DNA from: Gymnothorax reevesii
Taxonomy: Eukaryota > Chordata > Actinopteri > Anguilliformes > Muraenidae
Direction of reading: 5' to 3'
NCBI GenBank assembly: GCA_029721435.1
Contig: CM056583.1
Span: forward strand, 46,777,120-46,841,119
Length of the DNA: 64,000 nt
In this document: positions 1 to 10,700 of the stretch, piece by piece
Numbering within the stretch: position 1 is the stretch's first letter
Layout: each line of letters begins with the position of its first letter
Position numbers and translations under genes: made by a program
Notes under the pieces: generated by a model
Seen by the model: the letters and a program-made list of their open reading frames with translations, nothing else
Told to the model about the DNA's origin: nothing
The model's database searches: none

Positions 1-241
1 CCCGCATCTGGTGTCTTACTGATCCCATATCATTGGGTTTTAATTCATGTCATTCTAGGATTCATTCCCAATAGCATTTGACGCATCTGTTGTAATGAAA
101 GCTACTGTATAGCTACCACTTTGGTTGAGGGGGCACAAATATAATGAACTCATGAGAAAGTAAGCTTTAATTCATGGCATTCAATGACAAAAATGAAAAG
201 CTAATATACCTACCACTTTAGTTAAGGCGGCATAAACATGA
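1..241. repeat. Degenerate tandem repeat rich in TTCATG/CATGA
   Basis: Two diverged copies of a roughly 100-130 base unit are visible. The string TTAATTCATG followed by CATTC occurs near 40 and again near 167, and ACCTACCACTTT-like strings occur near 112 and 209. The same CATGA-rich composition resumes at 3637 beyond the TTAA transposon, so the transposon appears to have landed inside this repeat. No coding potential is visible. Confidence 0.5.
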
Positions 242-540
242 TTAAAGGGGACCTATTATGCTGATCCATCTTTCAATACATAGTAATGTGATAATGTAAG
301 TTGTCCAAACTCAACCTCTGAAAAGTTTCTAAACACAAAATACAGGGGTTTTGCTGTGATCCATGAACTTGATTTTGTGAACATGATTTCCTCTCTGAAC
401 AGCTCCTCCCGAGATCTTCACGAGATCTGGGCAAAACCTGACGTAAGGTTGTCCTGTCCAATTAGTACAGACCAAGCCAGAGCCAATCACGGTGGTGGAC
501 CTGCCCACACCAGAAACTATTCTAACAGGTACTAATAACG

Positions 541-900
541 GCAGATCATACTATGCCTTAGTAGCATCAACACTTTTGGAAATACAAAAGAAGAACCGCA
601 GATCATTTGAGGTGCAATTTTGTCAGTATCTCTCCCAAAGCTGCTTTTCTGTTTACTTTTGGACGTGAAGAAAAACACCAATTTCTCTTCCAAAAGAGGA
701 TGTCACCAGAAATCAGTGGGTAGCTTTTTTTGTTTGCTGGCAGCAAACAGCCACGGCCAAAGGGAACACTAGTTGTTTGTGCTCAGCATTTCACCTAAGA
801 CAGCTTTATCAATGAAGGATAATTCCACACAGGATAAGCCTTTCAGCTGCTTCTCAAACCTGAAGCAGTTGCATCGATCAAGCGCTTGGAGCCACAAGCT
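541..900 (+). pseudogene. THAP zinc-finger domain remnant, copy A
   Basis: Read across frameshifts, this stretch gives the middle and end of a THAP (C2CH) DNA-binding domain. A proline-lysine-acidic stretch ending in N-Q-W (from 690) corresponds to the family's F-P segment and conserved tryptophan. It is followed by C-A-Q-H at 778-789 (the C-x2-H zinc ligands), then D-S-F, then L-K-P-x-A-V-x-S-I, which matches the family's closing AVPTIF-type motif. In-frame stop codons (TAA after C-A-Q-H-F-T and twice more) and a frame change between 735 and 778 make it non-functional. The frame runs to a consensus 5' splice site, GTAAGT, at 901, so this was probably a 5' exon. THAP domains bind element ends in Kolobok and P transposases. 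The first zinc-ligand cysteines were not located. Confidence 0.6.
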
Positions 901-1364
901 GTAAGTAACAATATAACAACAAATAATGCAAGTGAAGCTAACGTGTTACGGATGGCTATCAAGACTGCTAGTGATAGTTAGCACTAACAACTGGCCTCAA
1001 ATGCAGGCTTTGTAAAATATCTGAAGATAATGCCTGTATTGGTCGCGACTGTCCGGGACTCACAGACGCAGAAGCTGTAAGTTGCTTTTACTGCATAAGC
1101 CAACCTGAGGTGATAACCAGTTGATTGTGACTGTAGCACAGCAGCTAACGTAGCCAACTTACTGTTGCTAATATGTGTCCTAAATATGCAGAAGTGATAT
1201 CAGGGGAAATTCTTCAGATGGTGTGTGAACATAAACCTCATCAAGCTAATTTTTAATACTTGTTTGTGATTTGGATGTTTGGTACAACTGTCCACGGTAA
1301 TGGAACTTGCTGTCTGTAAAACCTGCATTGCAAGGGCTTGTCTCTGTGATTATGACCGCTCGGT

Positions 1365-2762
1365 TACCAGCTACTGCATGTTAGTTTGCGTGCTGTGCTA
1401 ATTAAAAATGCTTCTGGTTAACTAATATGCAGTAATTCTGATCGGTATGCTTGTGTTACTTCAGTAAGCATCAATGTGGCAGTTTCATCATAACGTTGCC
1501 CGATTTTAGCCACTACAGTTGGTGATCGCTTCACTTATCCATGACTAGGATACTTCACAAATGTCTAAGCAAGCTCTCTGATGCTACCGTGAAAGCAATG
1601 TGAAATGCAGAAGCTGTACCGTGTCTGGTATAACAAATGATTCCTCTGCACGACTGTGACATAATTTCATCCCCCTTTAGAAATTGCTGTGGCTAATAAA
1701 ATGCAGAGAAAGGCAGAGGTTAATTTGGAAATTATTTCCTGTAGAAGTGATCGATTCGCTAGCTCCACATAAGCAACTTGTCCGCACTAATGGAACTTAC
1801 AGTCTGCAAAACCTGTATTATATGCATAAAATAACCAAGCTCTCTCTAGCTGTCGTATACTATCCATAAAGCTGCTTTCACATCGGACACGAAACAAATT
1901 TTCGTGGACAGCTTAGCCTACATTCAAAGTCAATGCAAAGATGCGAATACACGCATTATGGGCACGTCAAGCCGCCTTCACACTGAACACAAAACAAATT
2001 TTTCGCGCGACAGGTTACATTCAAAGTCAATGCAAAGACGCGAATACACGCATTATGGGCGCGTTAAGCAGCTTTCACACTGAACGCGAAACGAATTTTT
2101 TGCTCGACAGGTTACATTCAAAATCAATGCAAAGACGCGAATACACGTGTTATGAGCACGTTGAGCAGCTTTCACACCAGACGCGAAACAAATTTTTCGC
2201 GCGACAGATTACATTCAAAGTCAAAGTAGCTTATCAGCTACTACATGTTAGTTTGCGTGCTCTGCTAATTAAAAATGCTCCTGGTTAACTTGTATGCAGC
2301 AATTATGATTGGTATGCTCGTGTTACTTCGGTATGCTTCACTGTAACAGTTTCATCATAACCTTGCCCGATTGTAGCCGCTACGGTTGAAGCTAACCGGA
2401 GAGGTGCAGTTAGACCAGATGTAGGTTTCGCAAAACTTAGGGTGTGTTTGGGTGCTTGTGAAACGATCGCTTTACTTATCCATGACCTAGGTCAGCCTGA
2501 TACATCTCCAATGTCTGGGTAAGCTCTCTGATTCTACTGGTGAAAGCAAAAGGGAAGTGCACAGGCTATAATGTGTCAAACAAACGATTTCTCTGCCATC
2601 GATTGCCATCGATTGAATAGTAAATTCTTTCCTGTAAAAACGATCGATTCGCTAGCTCCACATGAGCAACAGTTCACGCAAACGGAATTTACGGTCTGTA
2701 AAACCTGTATTATGTTCATGACATAACCGGAGCTCTATCTATTTCTTGTGAAATATCCATAA
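1365..2762 (+). repeat. Internal direct duplication inside copy A
   Basis: Two diverged direct copies, about 1365-1869 and 2231-2762, bracket the ~97-bp tandem repeat. Shared landmarks are GTTAGTTTGCGTGCT, TTAGCC near CCCGATT, ACTTATCCATGAC, GATCGATTCGCTAGCTCCA (second part of each copy) and AAACCTGTATTATG. The same paired arrangement occurs on the other strand in copy B (about 43305-43800 and 42560-43130), so the duplication predates the split of the two copies. Confidence 0.65.
1874..2226 (+). repeat. ~97-100 bp tandem repeat (3.5 copies) of a Harbinger-like terminal unit
   Basis: Repeat starts are visible at 1874, 1974, 2071 and 2168 (periods 100, 97 and 97). Each unit begins GC(T/C)TTCACA, runs through ACGCGAAAC, a TTTTTCGCGCGACAG-like string and ATTCAAAGTCAATGCAAAG, and ends GCGAATACACG. 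The open frame at 1941-2288 is an artefact of the repeat. The unit closely resembles the ends of the Harbinger-like element at 22018-23008 and recurs inverted at 5515 and 48180. Copy B holds fewer than two units. Confidence 0.85.
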
Positions 2763-3636
2763 CTCGCCCATTTTCCACGAGGAAAAGCTGGTCATTCCGA
2801 TACAATGAGTAAACCATTACCACAGGCAATTTCCGAGAAGGCCGTTTAGCCTGGAGCTTTTGCCCCCTCGTCATACACCAGCGCAGAAGCTGTTCGTTAC
2901 TCCATGCCAACGACATACCACAGCTATGCACACAAACCAGCAGGTCCTAATACACACCGAAGCAGTCGATAAGTTGTTAGTCCACTTTTAGCTGCTCCTC
3001 ACTGCCTGTGTTTCCCTCTGAACTCAGACCCACCGGATTTCTACGATCTCCGGTCTACACTTGGGTTTGTCGACCCGTTCTACAAATATGCCTATATGGG
3101 GTGGATTCTAGCTTTCCCTCAATCCTAGCTAGAGTAGAAACACCAGTGTACTCACCATAGTAACCGCAGGTAGACAGCAAATTCGAGCTTGACCTGCGAG
3201 ACAATCCCACTGCGTCCCTCACTTTCGCCGTTGCATTTATTAGAACAAGTTAATTTCATTATATCTATACACATGTACTGTGTTTGATTGCAGAATATGC
3301 CCATCGATTCCTTCGGGAAACGCTTCAGTTTCTCTCTGTAGTGCCGGACTCGGAAAACTGCGTTCTGCTGCCTCGTCCTGCCTAGATCTACCTTCCACAG
3401 AGCAGGCCAGTCAGAAGAAAGGGGGCACACGGGGAGTGGGGGCCATAGCGGAAGAGCCACCCCAATGAGGCGTTTCAGGCAGTGACTACTATGGACTACA
3501 AATGGGGTTTTTTGAGGATGGCAGTATGAGTGGAAAAAGTACCCTTTTTTACTTTGCACGATCAGGAGTACTCTAGGGCAGTCAAAGACCAAAATATAAA
3601 CTTGGAAAAATAGCATAATAGGTCAGTCAACTTTAA

Positions 3637-3960
3637 TTCTTGAGAGACTAATGCATAAAGTAAGAATGAAGTAATGGATGAAAACTTCTATTTCGATTCT
3701 GACAAAAGTGAAAGGACAGTCTTTCATTTACCATGTACTCATCATGATCATGCTTAATTACTTTTGATTCATGAAGAATTCATTACAGTAAGTAATGCCT
3801 TAGTTCATATGATGTCAATGCATGAACTCAGACATGAGTAAGTATGAATTCATGTTAACTCATGATGTGTCATGATGCATTCATGCATAAAATCATGATG
3901 AACTCATGAGTGAATCGTGCATGGAGTAATGCATGATAACTACATGATTCATGTCCCCTT
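3637..3960. repeat. CATGA-rich low-complexity repeat
   Basis: This stretch is dominated by CATGA, TCATG and ATGCAT words, for example repeated CATGATG and GAACTCATGA strings between 3830 and 3950. It resembles the DNA at 1-241, which suggests the two were one tract before the TTAA element inserted. Confidence 0.55.
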
Positions 3961-4599
3961 ATTTTAAAGTGTTACTGAAAATTTGGTGGGGCACAGAACA
4001 ACCGTTCAAAATAGTTATTTGTCCTGACTTGTTCTCAATCATTTCCATAAAATGGTTTCACTCTGAGAACACTCCACAATATCAGGTGTTGCTAATTCTC
4101 CCCCTTGACCTCAATCATTCAAGTGGACATGTAATTTGGTGTATTAAAATCAACGTCATTCAAAATTGCATACCTGCCAACTCTCACGCAAGTGGCTTGA
4201 GTCCCACGCTGTAAAGTGGCAAATCAAGTTCCTACACAGTAGTCAGCAATCTCACACTTTATAATTGTATTTCAGAAAACAAAATTATATTTAATTGCCA
4301 AGTTCCACGTTTTAGTCAACTCACGCTGTACTGAGAGTCAAAGGCGAAATTTCACTGGAATCAGTCGCGGATCAGTCATTATTCAATCAACGCATATTTA
4401 AGCGATTATCTCGTGGAAGTGAAGTCCTTGTGCATGTAAGTTTTTCAGTTTCATGTACGTTTTAATACTTTTCTCCTCAAGTAACATGGAAACCTATTAT
4501 GGCTCCGAAATTCTCATGCTCCTCTTTTCAATGGGGCTGGAAGCTATGAAATTGCATAAAAACTTTCAAATGGTTTTTTTTTTTTTTTATTTAAACCAT
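3961..4599. other. Stretch with no recognisable gene
   Basis: AT-rich DNA with no recognisable coding or repeat signal except a run of T at about 4574-4588. Confidence 0.5.
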
Positions 4600-5018
4600 T
4601 TAAAGGTATAGTTGGTGACCCTGTTCAGAAACACTTTTTGTTACACTGGGTGAAATGGTCCATCTATCCTGAGAGTAGTCAAAACATTATGTATTCAGAA
4701 AAAGGAACGAAAAGAATCCGACCTCTGGGTCGGCTGCAGGACTGTAAAAACTCTGACAAATCCCTGCCATTCGGTCCGAATGGAAAGAGTCAATCAGATG
4801 CCTTCTGCTGATGCCACCCTCTGTCCCTCCCTCCTCCTCGCGTGCACACTCATCACGTTTCACCGTTTCTGGAAATATTCAGCCAGTAGTTCTTAGTAAA
4901 ACACGTAACAGTAAAAAAAGTATTGAAATCACCATAAAACTCCAAAAATGAAGAAGAAGAAGAAGGAAACTTTTTTTTTCGTAACTGAGAACTTTGCCGA
5001 TTGGAGTGGGAGCATTGT

Positions 5019-5260
5019 TTACACGCGTGATCAGTTGATTGCCCTGTGTAAGCCTGTGCTGTTGCCCGGAGACAGACCTCGGATCCCAAAGGAGTTATGG
5101 AGGAGACGCCGGGGTTGCAGATCTGGAGTCAAGCAGATGGAGAAAAGGTGAAGACAGAAGCCAGCGGTCCCGGCGATTATAATGGGAAACCTGAGGTCTT
5201 TGGGTAACAAGACGGATGAGAGCGCGGTGCAGGTGAAGACCCAGAGGAAACGCCGTGAGT
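5019..5260 (+). pseudogene. Non-LTR retrotransposon ORF2 start fragment
   Basis: One frame reads I-V-Y-T-R-D-Q-L-I-A-L-C, then a proline- and arginine-rich linker (R-I-P-K-E-L-W-R-R-R-R-G-C-R-S-G). A stop at 5149-5151 (TGA after E-K-R) follows, and the same frame then gives M-G-N-L-R-S-L-G-N-K-T-D-E and Q-R-K-R-R-E-C-S. This pattern is characteristic of the segment just upstream of and entering the endonuclease domain in fish non-LTR retrotransposons. The piece is cut off at both ends and runs into a T-run at 5267-5279, where the endonuclease catalytic residues should begin. The exact clade was not determined. Confidence 0.65.
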
Positions 5261-5514
5261 GTAGCATTTTTTTTTTTTACTTCAGTGAAAAATGGCTAAA
5301 CTCGCTCTAGAAAGGAGGTGGGTTTGCACTTTGTGAGTGAGAGGTGGTGTAATCCCGGACATTCAAACTTGAAGAAGCGCCTCTGTACCCCGGACATTGA
5401 ACTGCTTGCTGTAGAAATGTGCCTGTTTTATTTACCAAAGGAGTTAACGTACATCATTGTGATTGCTGTTTACGTTTCTCTGTCAGCTGATGCAGCAGTG
5501 GCCTATGACTCGAA

Positions 5515-5605
5515 ATGCGTGTACTCGCGTCTTTGCATTGACTTTGAATGTAATTTCGTACAAAAAATTTGTTCCGCGTCCAGTATGAAAGCGGCTAAAG
5601 CCGGT
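5515..5605 (-). repeat. Solo Harbinger-like terminal unit
   Basis: On the minus strand this is one ~90-bp unit of the same sequence that is tandemly repeated at 1874-2226: CTTTCATACTGGACGCG, then AATTTTTTGTACG, then ATTCAAAGTCAATGCAAAG, then GCGAGTACACG. It sits inside the TTAA element at 4604-6041. The matching opposite end is not visible. Confidence 0.65.
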
Positions 5606-6045
5606 CGTCGGTACTGGTGACGTGGATCGAACTGGCACACCATTCTGCTGTTTAGTCTTGTAAATGAGTTAATCAATCCTCAGATTGCTAATCAAGCAAA
5701 GTAATAGAGTTATCGTTTGGTTAATGGGGAGGATTCCGCCTACCCTAACTGACCTCCGGCGGCATACAATACAAAACGTCTGAGGTTAGTACTGCTAAAC
5801 ATGACATGCTAGCTTGAAAGCTACTATAATAATATATTTTAATAACAGGTGAATGAGGCATGAGGTAGTTTGGTTAATGTCCAAAATGTGTGGAAATGGC
5901 TGAGTCGGCTCTCCTATGTCAGATGCACGTTCAAGTTTGTGGGGGCGTGGCTTTGTATGGAGCACTGACGGGAGGGGATGGAGCTTAGAGGAGGTGCCAC
6001 TTTCAAATCTTGCCAGCTCTTCAACATTACCAACTATAGCTTTAA

Positions 6046-7454
6046 ATGATCATGAAGCGCAAGTTAAATCCCCTAATGTGCGGAAAAGGTTGCGCGGAAG
6101 TTTCAGAGCAGTTTGTCATTTGTAAAGCATTGCCATATTTTTGTGTAAATTCTTTTTCCTGTAATGAATTCAGCCCATTATTTCGTTGCGCGCATGGGGG
6201 AGAGAAGCTGTGTCCTCAATTGCCTATGGATTATTACTACATTTGGAAAACATGTCAATAAAGGAAGTTGATTGTGAACTAGCCAGGACTCGCTGTTATT
6301 AAGGGATATTCTGTTTCACCAAGGGAATTCAGTGCAAGCTTATGCCAATGGTTGGGTCAGAGGCATTACCACTGAATTTGTCGCTCAGGTTCTCATTATG
6401 ATATTGGTAATATTGGACCTTGATCATTCAATGTAAAATGAAACTGCGAGTGATAATCAAGACTAATTTGTTTACTCTTTATCTCAATCAGCTGATTTCT
6501 TGGTGGCCAAGCACGTCGAAACATCCGGGACATCACCACATAAACTATTTTTGGATTGGCTAAAATATAGGAATGGCGGCTTTGATTAACTTGTGTTAAT
6601 TAGTTGTATTTCAGAGGTTTGAGGTTTGATTACTCAATATATAAAAATCGCAAAAATTTGCAGAAAATATTTATGGATCGAGAAGAACATTTTTTCTGGT
6701 TAAGAGCTGAAAAAAGGTTTTCTTTTCCTTTAAGCACATTCTATGAACTCATTTAGCTAGTTACATCATATTCTCTAACTAACAAAACTACTCTGGTCAT
6801 CCTCCCAAAATCTGGCGGGTTTTTGCAATTAAATGCAAGTGCAGGCAAATTTTGCCCTAATATCCATATGCCCTAGGAAAGTATTGATTAGCAATGCTGA
6901 AAAGAAGCAGCATTCCGGAAGGTTTCAATTCATAAGCTAAATAGATAGTGTTATAAAGGCCAACACAGAAACTCACCAGTCACGCAAGTATGAAACATTT
7001 CAAGAAGCATTCTCTGACTTTCAGGACCAGACCTTGCATGATAATGCAGTATGCAGGAGGTCAAGATGGCTCTGTTCGGAATCACTGAGGGTATGTCCCA
7101 GTATATAAAGTCCTCTTGAATGCCTCTCTTCATGGGAATTTCCACTGGGAAACGCCAGTATGATTTTTGAACTCCCAGTTTGCAGAGAGAACTTATGTGA
7201 CGTCAAAGTGTGATGGTTGACAAAACTGAAAACAACAGTGGTTTTTATGAATCATTGTGTTAACAACAGAATTAAGTAGGTATTACACTTTCTGGACCAT
7301 GCTTAATGCGTAGTGACTGTAAATGAGAGATGTTCATGTGGATACAATAAATTGGATGTTCTCCTGATCAATAATCCGTTGTTTACAAAAGCTGTTTTAT
7401 CGTTAGCTAGGGTAGCTATCAGATTACTCCAGTGCGTGTTGTTTGCTAAAGTTG
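6046..7454. other. Stretch with no recognisable gene
   Basis: AT-rich sequence with no confident coding or repeat signal; all open frames are short. Confidence 0.45.
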
Positions 7455-7919
7455 TGTAATGGCCAAAGGAATTGGGAGGCCAATTGCAGTGGCTAAGAGA
7501 AAACAGGACTAATAAGGACTTAAAATACCCACAGGGAGAAATATAAACGAAGAAACAGAACAGCTCCCGCGCTTCCAAAACAAACGCCCAACAATACGAA
7601 CCAGGCAGAGCGAGAGAGAAACAAACTAAAGGGGAAAGTAAAAGAAAACTTCCCCGAAGAAATGTACCACAAATATACTGTGAAGAAATTTGCCAAAAAT
7701 CCCTAACTAGAGATATCTTCTGGCTGTAGTGATAACTAAAATAAGACACTCCAGCAAAGGAGGCGTGGCGGACATCCGGCTTATATAGCCTTAGGAGAAG
7801 GCGCCACCCACGCCCGATAAAACAGCTGGGAAAGAATCTGATAGTTAAAGAAACAGACGTGGTCCAAACTTGAGCCACAAAGACATTCTAAAACCACACA
7901 CACCGCCAGAACCATGACA
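7455..7919 (-). mobile_element. Solo LTR, family copy 2
   Basis: On the minus strand the element begins TGTCATGGTTCTGG and ends CCATTACA, the TG...CA boundaries of a retroviral-type LTR. The flanks are AGTTG (7450-7454) and TGTTG (7920-7924), a 4-of-5 target-site match. It shares the start, the ATCAGATTCTTT/CAGCTG block and CGCCTCCTTTGCTGGAGTGT with the LTR at 15993-16476. A TATA-like TATATAAGCC lies about 130 bases from its start, as expected for a U3 promoter. The long minus-strand open frame at 7303-7878 overlaps the LTR and is not believed to be a gene. No internal retroelement sequence adjoins, so it is read as solo. Confidence 0.65.
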
Positions 7920-7924
7920 TGTTG

Positions 7925-9479
7925 GTGGAGTAGATAACGTTACATTAATATGTAACTTTGGATAAGAAGACTGGTACAATTGAACTTTCTTAGATTCTTT
8001 TTCTCAGCAAGAGCTCTCAATCATGCCTTGCAGGGAGCTTGGAACCCAGGATATTTGGGATGCAGCATGACTTAGAATGTTTATTCGGCTTCAAACTGGG
8101 GTTTCAGGTAGATTTGTGGCAACTCATAAAAAGGGGCCATTTTGTTTCCACTAAACAAAACCCAGCCATTGTGCAAAATGGAAATCTTTGCATTATTTCA
8201 TTATTTTGTTGGAAGAAACAATTAATTAATTTCAGGAGCATTAATTTCAGGAGCAAAATAACAGACCAGTTAGCAATGGTATTGACAAGCATGATAGGGG
8301 AAAATGTTTGGACACTAGAAAAGAGAAAATTGACTGAAAACGTTGAAAACTGATCAATGAAAAAGAATAATTAAATACATTTCACTCCTGTTTAAAAGTA
8401 TTCTGTGGTGAAACTAGGATCCTAGTGATAAACGTGGTTTTGTCTGCATTATGGTTTTGTCTGCATTCATTTGCAATTATTCAGTTTATTTTCTGCCCAT
8501 TAGAGAATCATTTGTCAGAGAACTTCTACAAGCAATTAACACATAGGAATAGGCCTAGCCTAACTATAGCTGCACGAGTCCAATGGTTCAGAGAAAAAGT
8601 TAATTCAAAAGGATAGTGCTGTCTGATGGCAAGGTAAAGAAGTGAAAATATTCAAGATTTTCTTGGTTGACTACAGCCCGACTGATAAGAATGATCAGGG
8701 GTCAATTCCCGTGCAGTAATGTGAGTGTAGGGCCCCGCATCGATCCCTCAGGAGTAATGTAAGTATTGGGCTCAGCTGCTCCTGTGATCTTATTGCAACT
8801 GCACTGGGGCTTGAACACCAACAACCCTAAGTCTCAGTCAAACTCCTTAACCTCAAGACTGCAGACTACCCCTCCTTTAGCTGCCATATTAGATACTCAT
8901 CGGACAAGTAAAAAGGTCAACATTCCACCTTCCCCCCATTACCATTGCATAGTTTGTGCCCAAACCTTTGATGGAGTAAAGTACGCCTCATTGCTCAGCC
9001 ATTCGGTTTTCCCCCTAATGTTCGAGGAAAAAAGCTTTGAATGTCACCTCCAGCCCAGCTCAGGCCAGCAGCGGTATCGTTTCCATTTTCTATCAGGAGC
9101 TTTGCAGGGGAAATGCATTTCATTTGATGTGCACGCATGTACACACAGATACACACAGACCAGCTGTCTTGGATGACCTTCCTGTCTGCTTGCAGAAACA
9201 GGCCTTGCTTCCTCTAATTACATGCGTCCGTGAGTACATGTCAGCAGTGTGCAGTCTATCTAACCCCTGAAAGATAAACTGGGACATCTTCCCCTTCATC
9301 TCCTCCCCCGTAAACCTCTCCCTCACTACTAATTTCATTCTCTATGGCTTCAAACTGCCTTTTTATCTGTCCCCTGAAGAATAAATTTGCCCATTTCATG
9401 GCTGTGGACTTCCGCAGAGATTTTGATTTGTAAATTTTTTGGACCCAAGGCATACATTCTGTGAGAGTCCCTGTTCCTT
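7925..9479. other. Stretch with no recognisable gene
   Basis: No recognisable gene. A near-duplicated 16-base string (ATTAATTTCAGGAGCA) occurs at 8224-8255, and TTATGGTTTTGTCTGCAT-like words repeat near 8437-8466. Both are local slippage-type repeats. Confidence 0.45.
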
Positions 9480-9504
9480 TCTGACTGACTGACTGACTGA
9501 CTGA
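9480..9504. repeat. (TGAC)n microsatellite
   Basis: Six consecutive GACT units are visible. Confidence 0.9.
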
Positions 9505-10084
9505 GTAATTGACCGACCAATAGTACTTTGGGAAAACACGCATGGGCCGTGCAATACCTGATTGCTAATTTTTTGTACTGACATGCTGCCTAAGCTGATG
9601 AGAAATGCCTAGACAAAAGACTGTGTTCCGATGTGGCCAGTGAGTTTATTTTTTCTTTCTTGGAAATGACTGCTATTTGGCTGAAGAATTGCAATCTCCA
9701 ATACTGCACTGTTTTAACATCGTTGGTAGATTACCTACTTCTTCATTTTGACCTGGGAATTAAGGCAATTTGCATGCATGAATCACATGGCCAGTGGCTT
9801 CTTTGGTCTTGGAAGAACTGTTTCAATTTGCCTGCCTTAAAAGCTTGCAAACCAAGAAAAAAAAAAAAAAACACACGCACACACAATGAGGCAAAGTTAG
9901 CACACAGCTTGCGCTTAGGTCACGATTTCTTTTGCCATAATGAACCGAGCGAGAAGAAATGAAATGCCTAATTTTGGGAGAGTGTTAGTTGCAGAGATTG
10001 ATAATGAAATAAAATGGTTTCCTGTTTAAACTCAATAACTGATTGAAAATAATCACATAACCTCATAGTTGGGGGATCAGTGAG
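9505..10084. other. Stretch with no recognisable gene
   Basis: Contains an A-run followed by CACACA at about 9858-9885. Nothing else is recognised. Confidence 0.45.
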
Positions 10085-10365
10085 TGAGTGTAAAATGAAC
10101 AAATGCAATTCAGGTATGTACAGTTTTGAAAATAAACTCCAAGCTAGCAAATTCTTATATACTTTTTGTTAACGGTTATTTAAATTCAGTGACACGTATT
10201 TCTCTTTGAAGATCAGAAAGTGAGTGGAAAACAGAAAAATGCGATTCATGTTCAAAGATTTGAAATGAAACTCCAAGCTAGCAAATTCGTTTTAAATTTT
10301 TTCAGTAAACGGTTATTGAACTTCAGGGACATATACTGTATTTCTCCCCTAGCTAACATAGCCAC
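10085..10365 (+). repeat. Two-copy tandem duplication, ~132-bp period
   Basis: The phrase AAACTCCAAGCTAGCAAATTC occurs near 10134 and again near 10267 (period about 132). The surrounding words also repeat in the same order: AGTGAGTG, AAATGC-ATTCA, AACGGTTATT, TTCAG-GACA and TATTTCTC. The copies differ at many positions, so the duplication is old. Confidence 0.75.
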
Positions 10366-10400
10366 CCCCCGCCTTGAACCAAGTTCTTGAACGAGGTAGC

Positions 10401-10700
10401 CAGTGGAGATGCACCAAATTTTTGGCCTCAGAAAATTTTCGGTCGGAAATGGCAAAAAAACGGAATTTTGGTTTTCGGCCAAAAGACTTTTAACACCGAA
10501 GCAACACAGCCGAAACTGAATATTGTAATGACGCAAACAAAAACCGCGGCCAGCATACACCTGTCTGGACTTTTAGTTTGTTGATTTTGTTAAATATTTA
10601 TTCATTTAAATCAGGGGACGTGCACTGCTGTCACCACGTTATGGCACTAAAGTCTGCCAGTGTTTAATTGTAATTTCTGTTTGACATTGTCCTGATGCAT
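10401..10700 (+). mobile_element. hAT-type element, 5' end fragment
   Basis: Begins CAGTGGAGATGCACCAAA, followed by alternating TTTTGG/CCGAAA palindromic words (CAGAAAATTTTCGG, TTTTCGGCCAAAAG). This layout is typical of subterminal regions of hAT elements whose ends start CAG(T/A)G. The opposite end and any transposase were not found, so this is a truncated copy with an uncertain right boundary. Confidence 0.5.

Larger units (their letters stand above)
246..3632 (+). mobile_element. Kolobok-like TTAA DNA transposon, copy A (THAP-bearing, defective)
   Basis: The element is flanked by TTAA at 242-245 and 3633-3636. Its ends carry short inverted repeats: GACCTATTATGCT on the left and AGCATAATAGGTC on the right. 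A relative in the opposite orientation lies at 41701-44895 and matches it along most of its length. A TTAA target duplication together with a THAP zinc-finger domain is the signature of the Kolobok superfamily; P elements also have THAP domains but make 8-bp duplications, and piggyBac uses TTAA but lacks THAP. The right terminus has about four extra bases between the inverted repeat and the TTAA compared with copy B. No catalytic transposase core could be read. The superfamily call is inference from these two traits. Confidence 0.7.
4604..6041. mobile_element. Non-autonomous TTAA transposon carrying a LINE fragment
   Basis: TTAA flanks are at 4600-4603 and 6042-6045. The left end reads AGGTATAGTTGGTGACC and the right end, reverse-complemented, reads AGCTATAGTTGGTAATG, giving inverted ends of about 15 bp. 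No transposase was seen. Inside lie a non-LTR retrotransposon coding fragment (5019-5260) and a Harbinger-like unit (5515-5605). The TTAA target suggests Kolobok or piggyBac mobilisation, but its ends differ from those of copies A and B. A CG-richer block at 5916-6005 lies near the right end. Confidence 0.6.

Noticed and set aside
1941..2288. Open frame with repetitive peptide
   Set aside because: It is a translation of the ~97-bp tandem repeat in the TTAA element, not a repeat protein.
2716..2931. Minus-strand 71-codon frame in copy A with possible protein-like wording
   Set aside because: The corresponding part of copy B shows similar nucleotide sequence but no conserved frame, and no domain is recognised.
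3152..3616. 154-codon minus-strand open frame
   Set aside because: It lies in the right arm of the TTAA element, and the matching region of copy B does not keep the frame open.
7303..7878. 191-codon minus-strand open frame, among the longest in the window
   Set aside because: It lies mostly within a solo LTR, has no domain, and is rich in Ser, Phe and Leu as expected from the pyrimidine-rich LTR strand.
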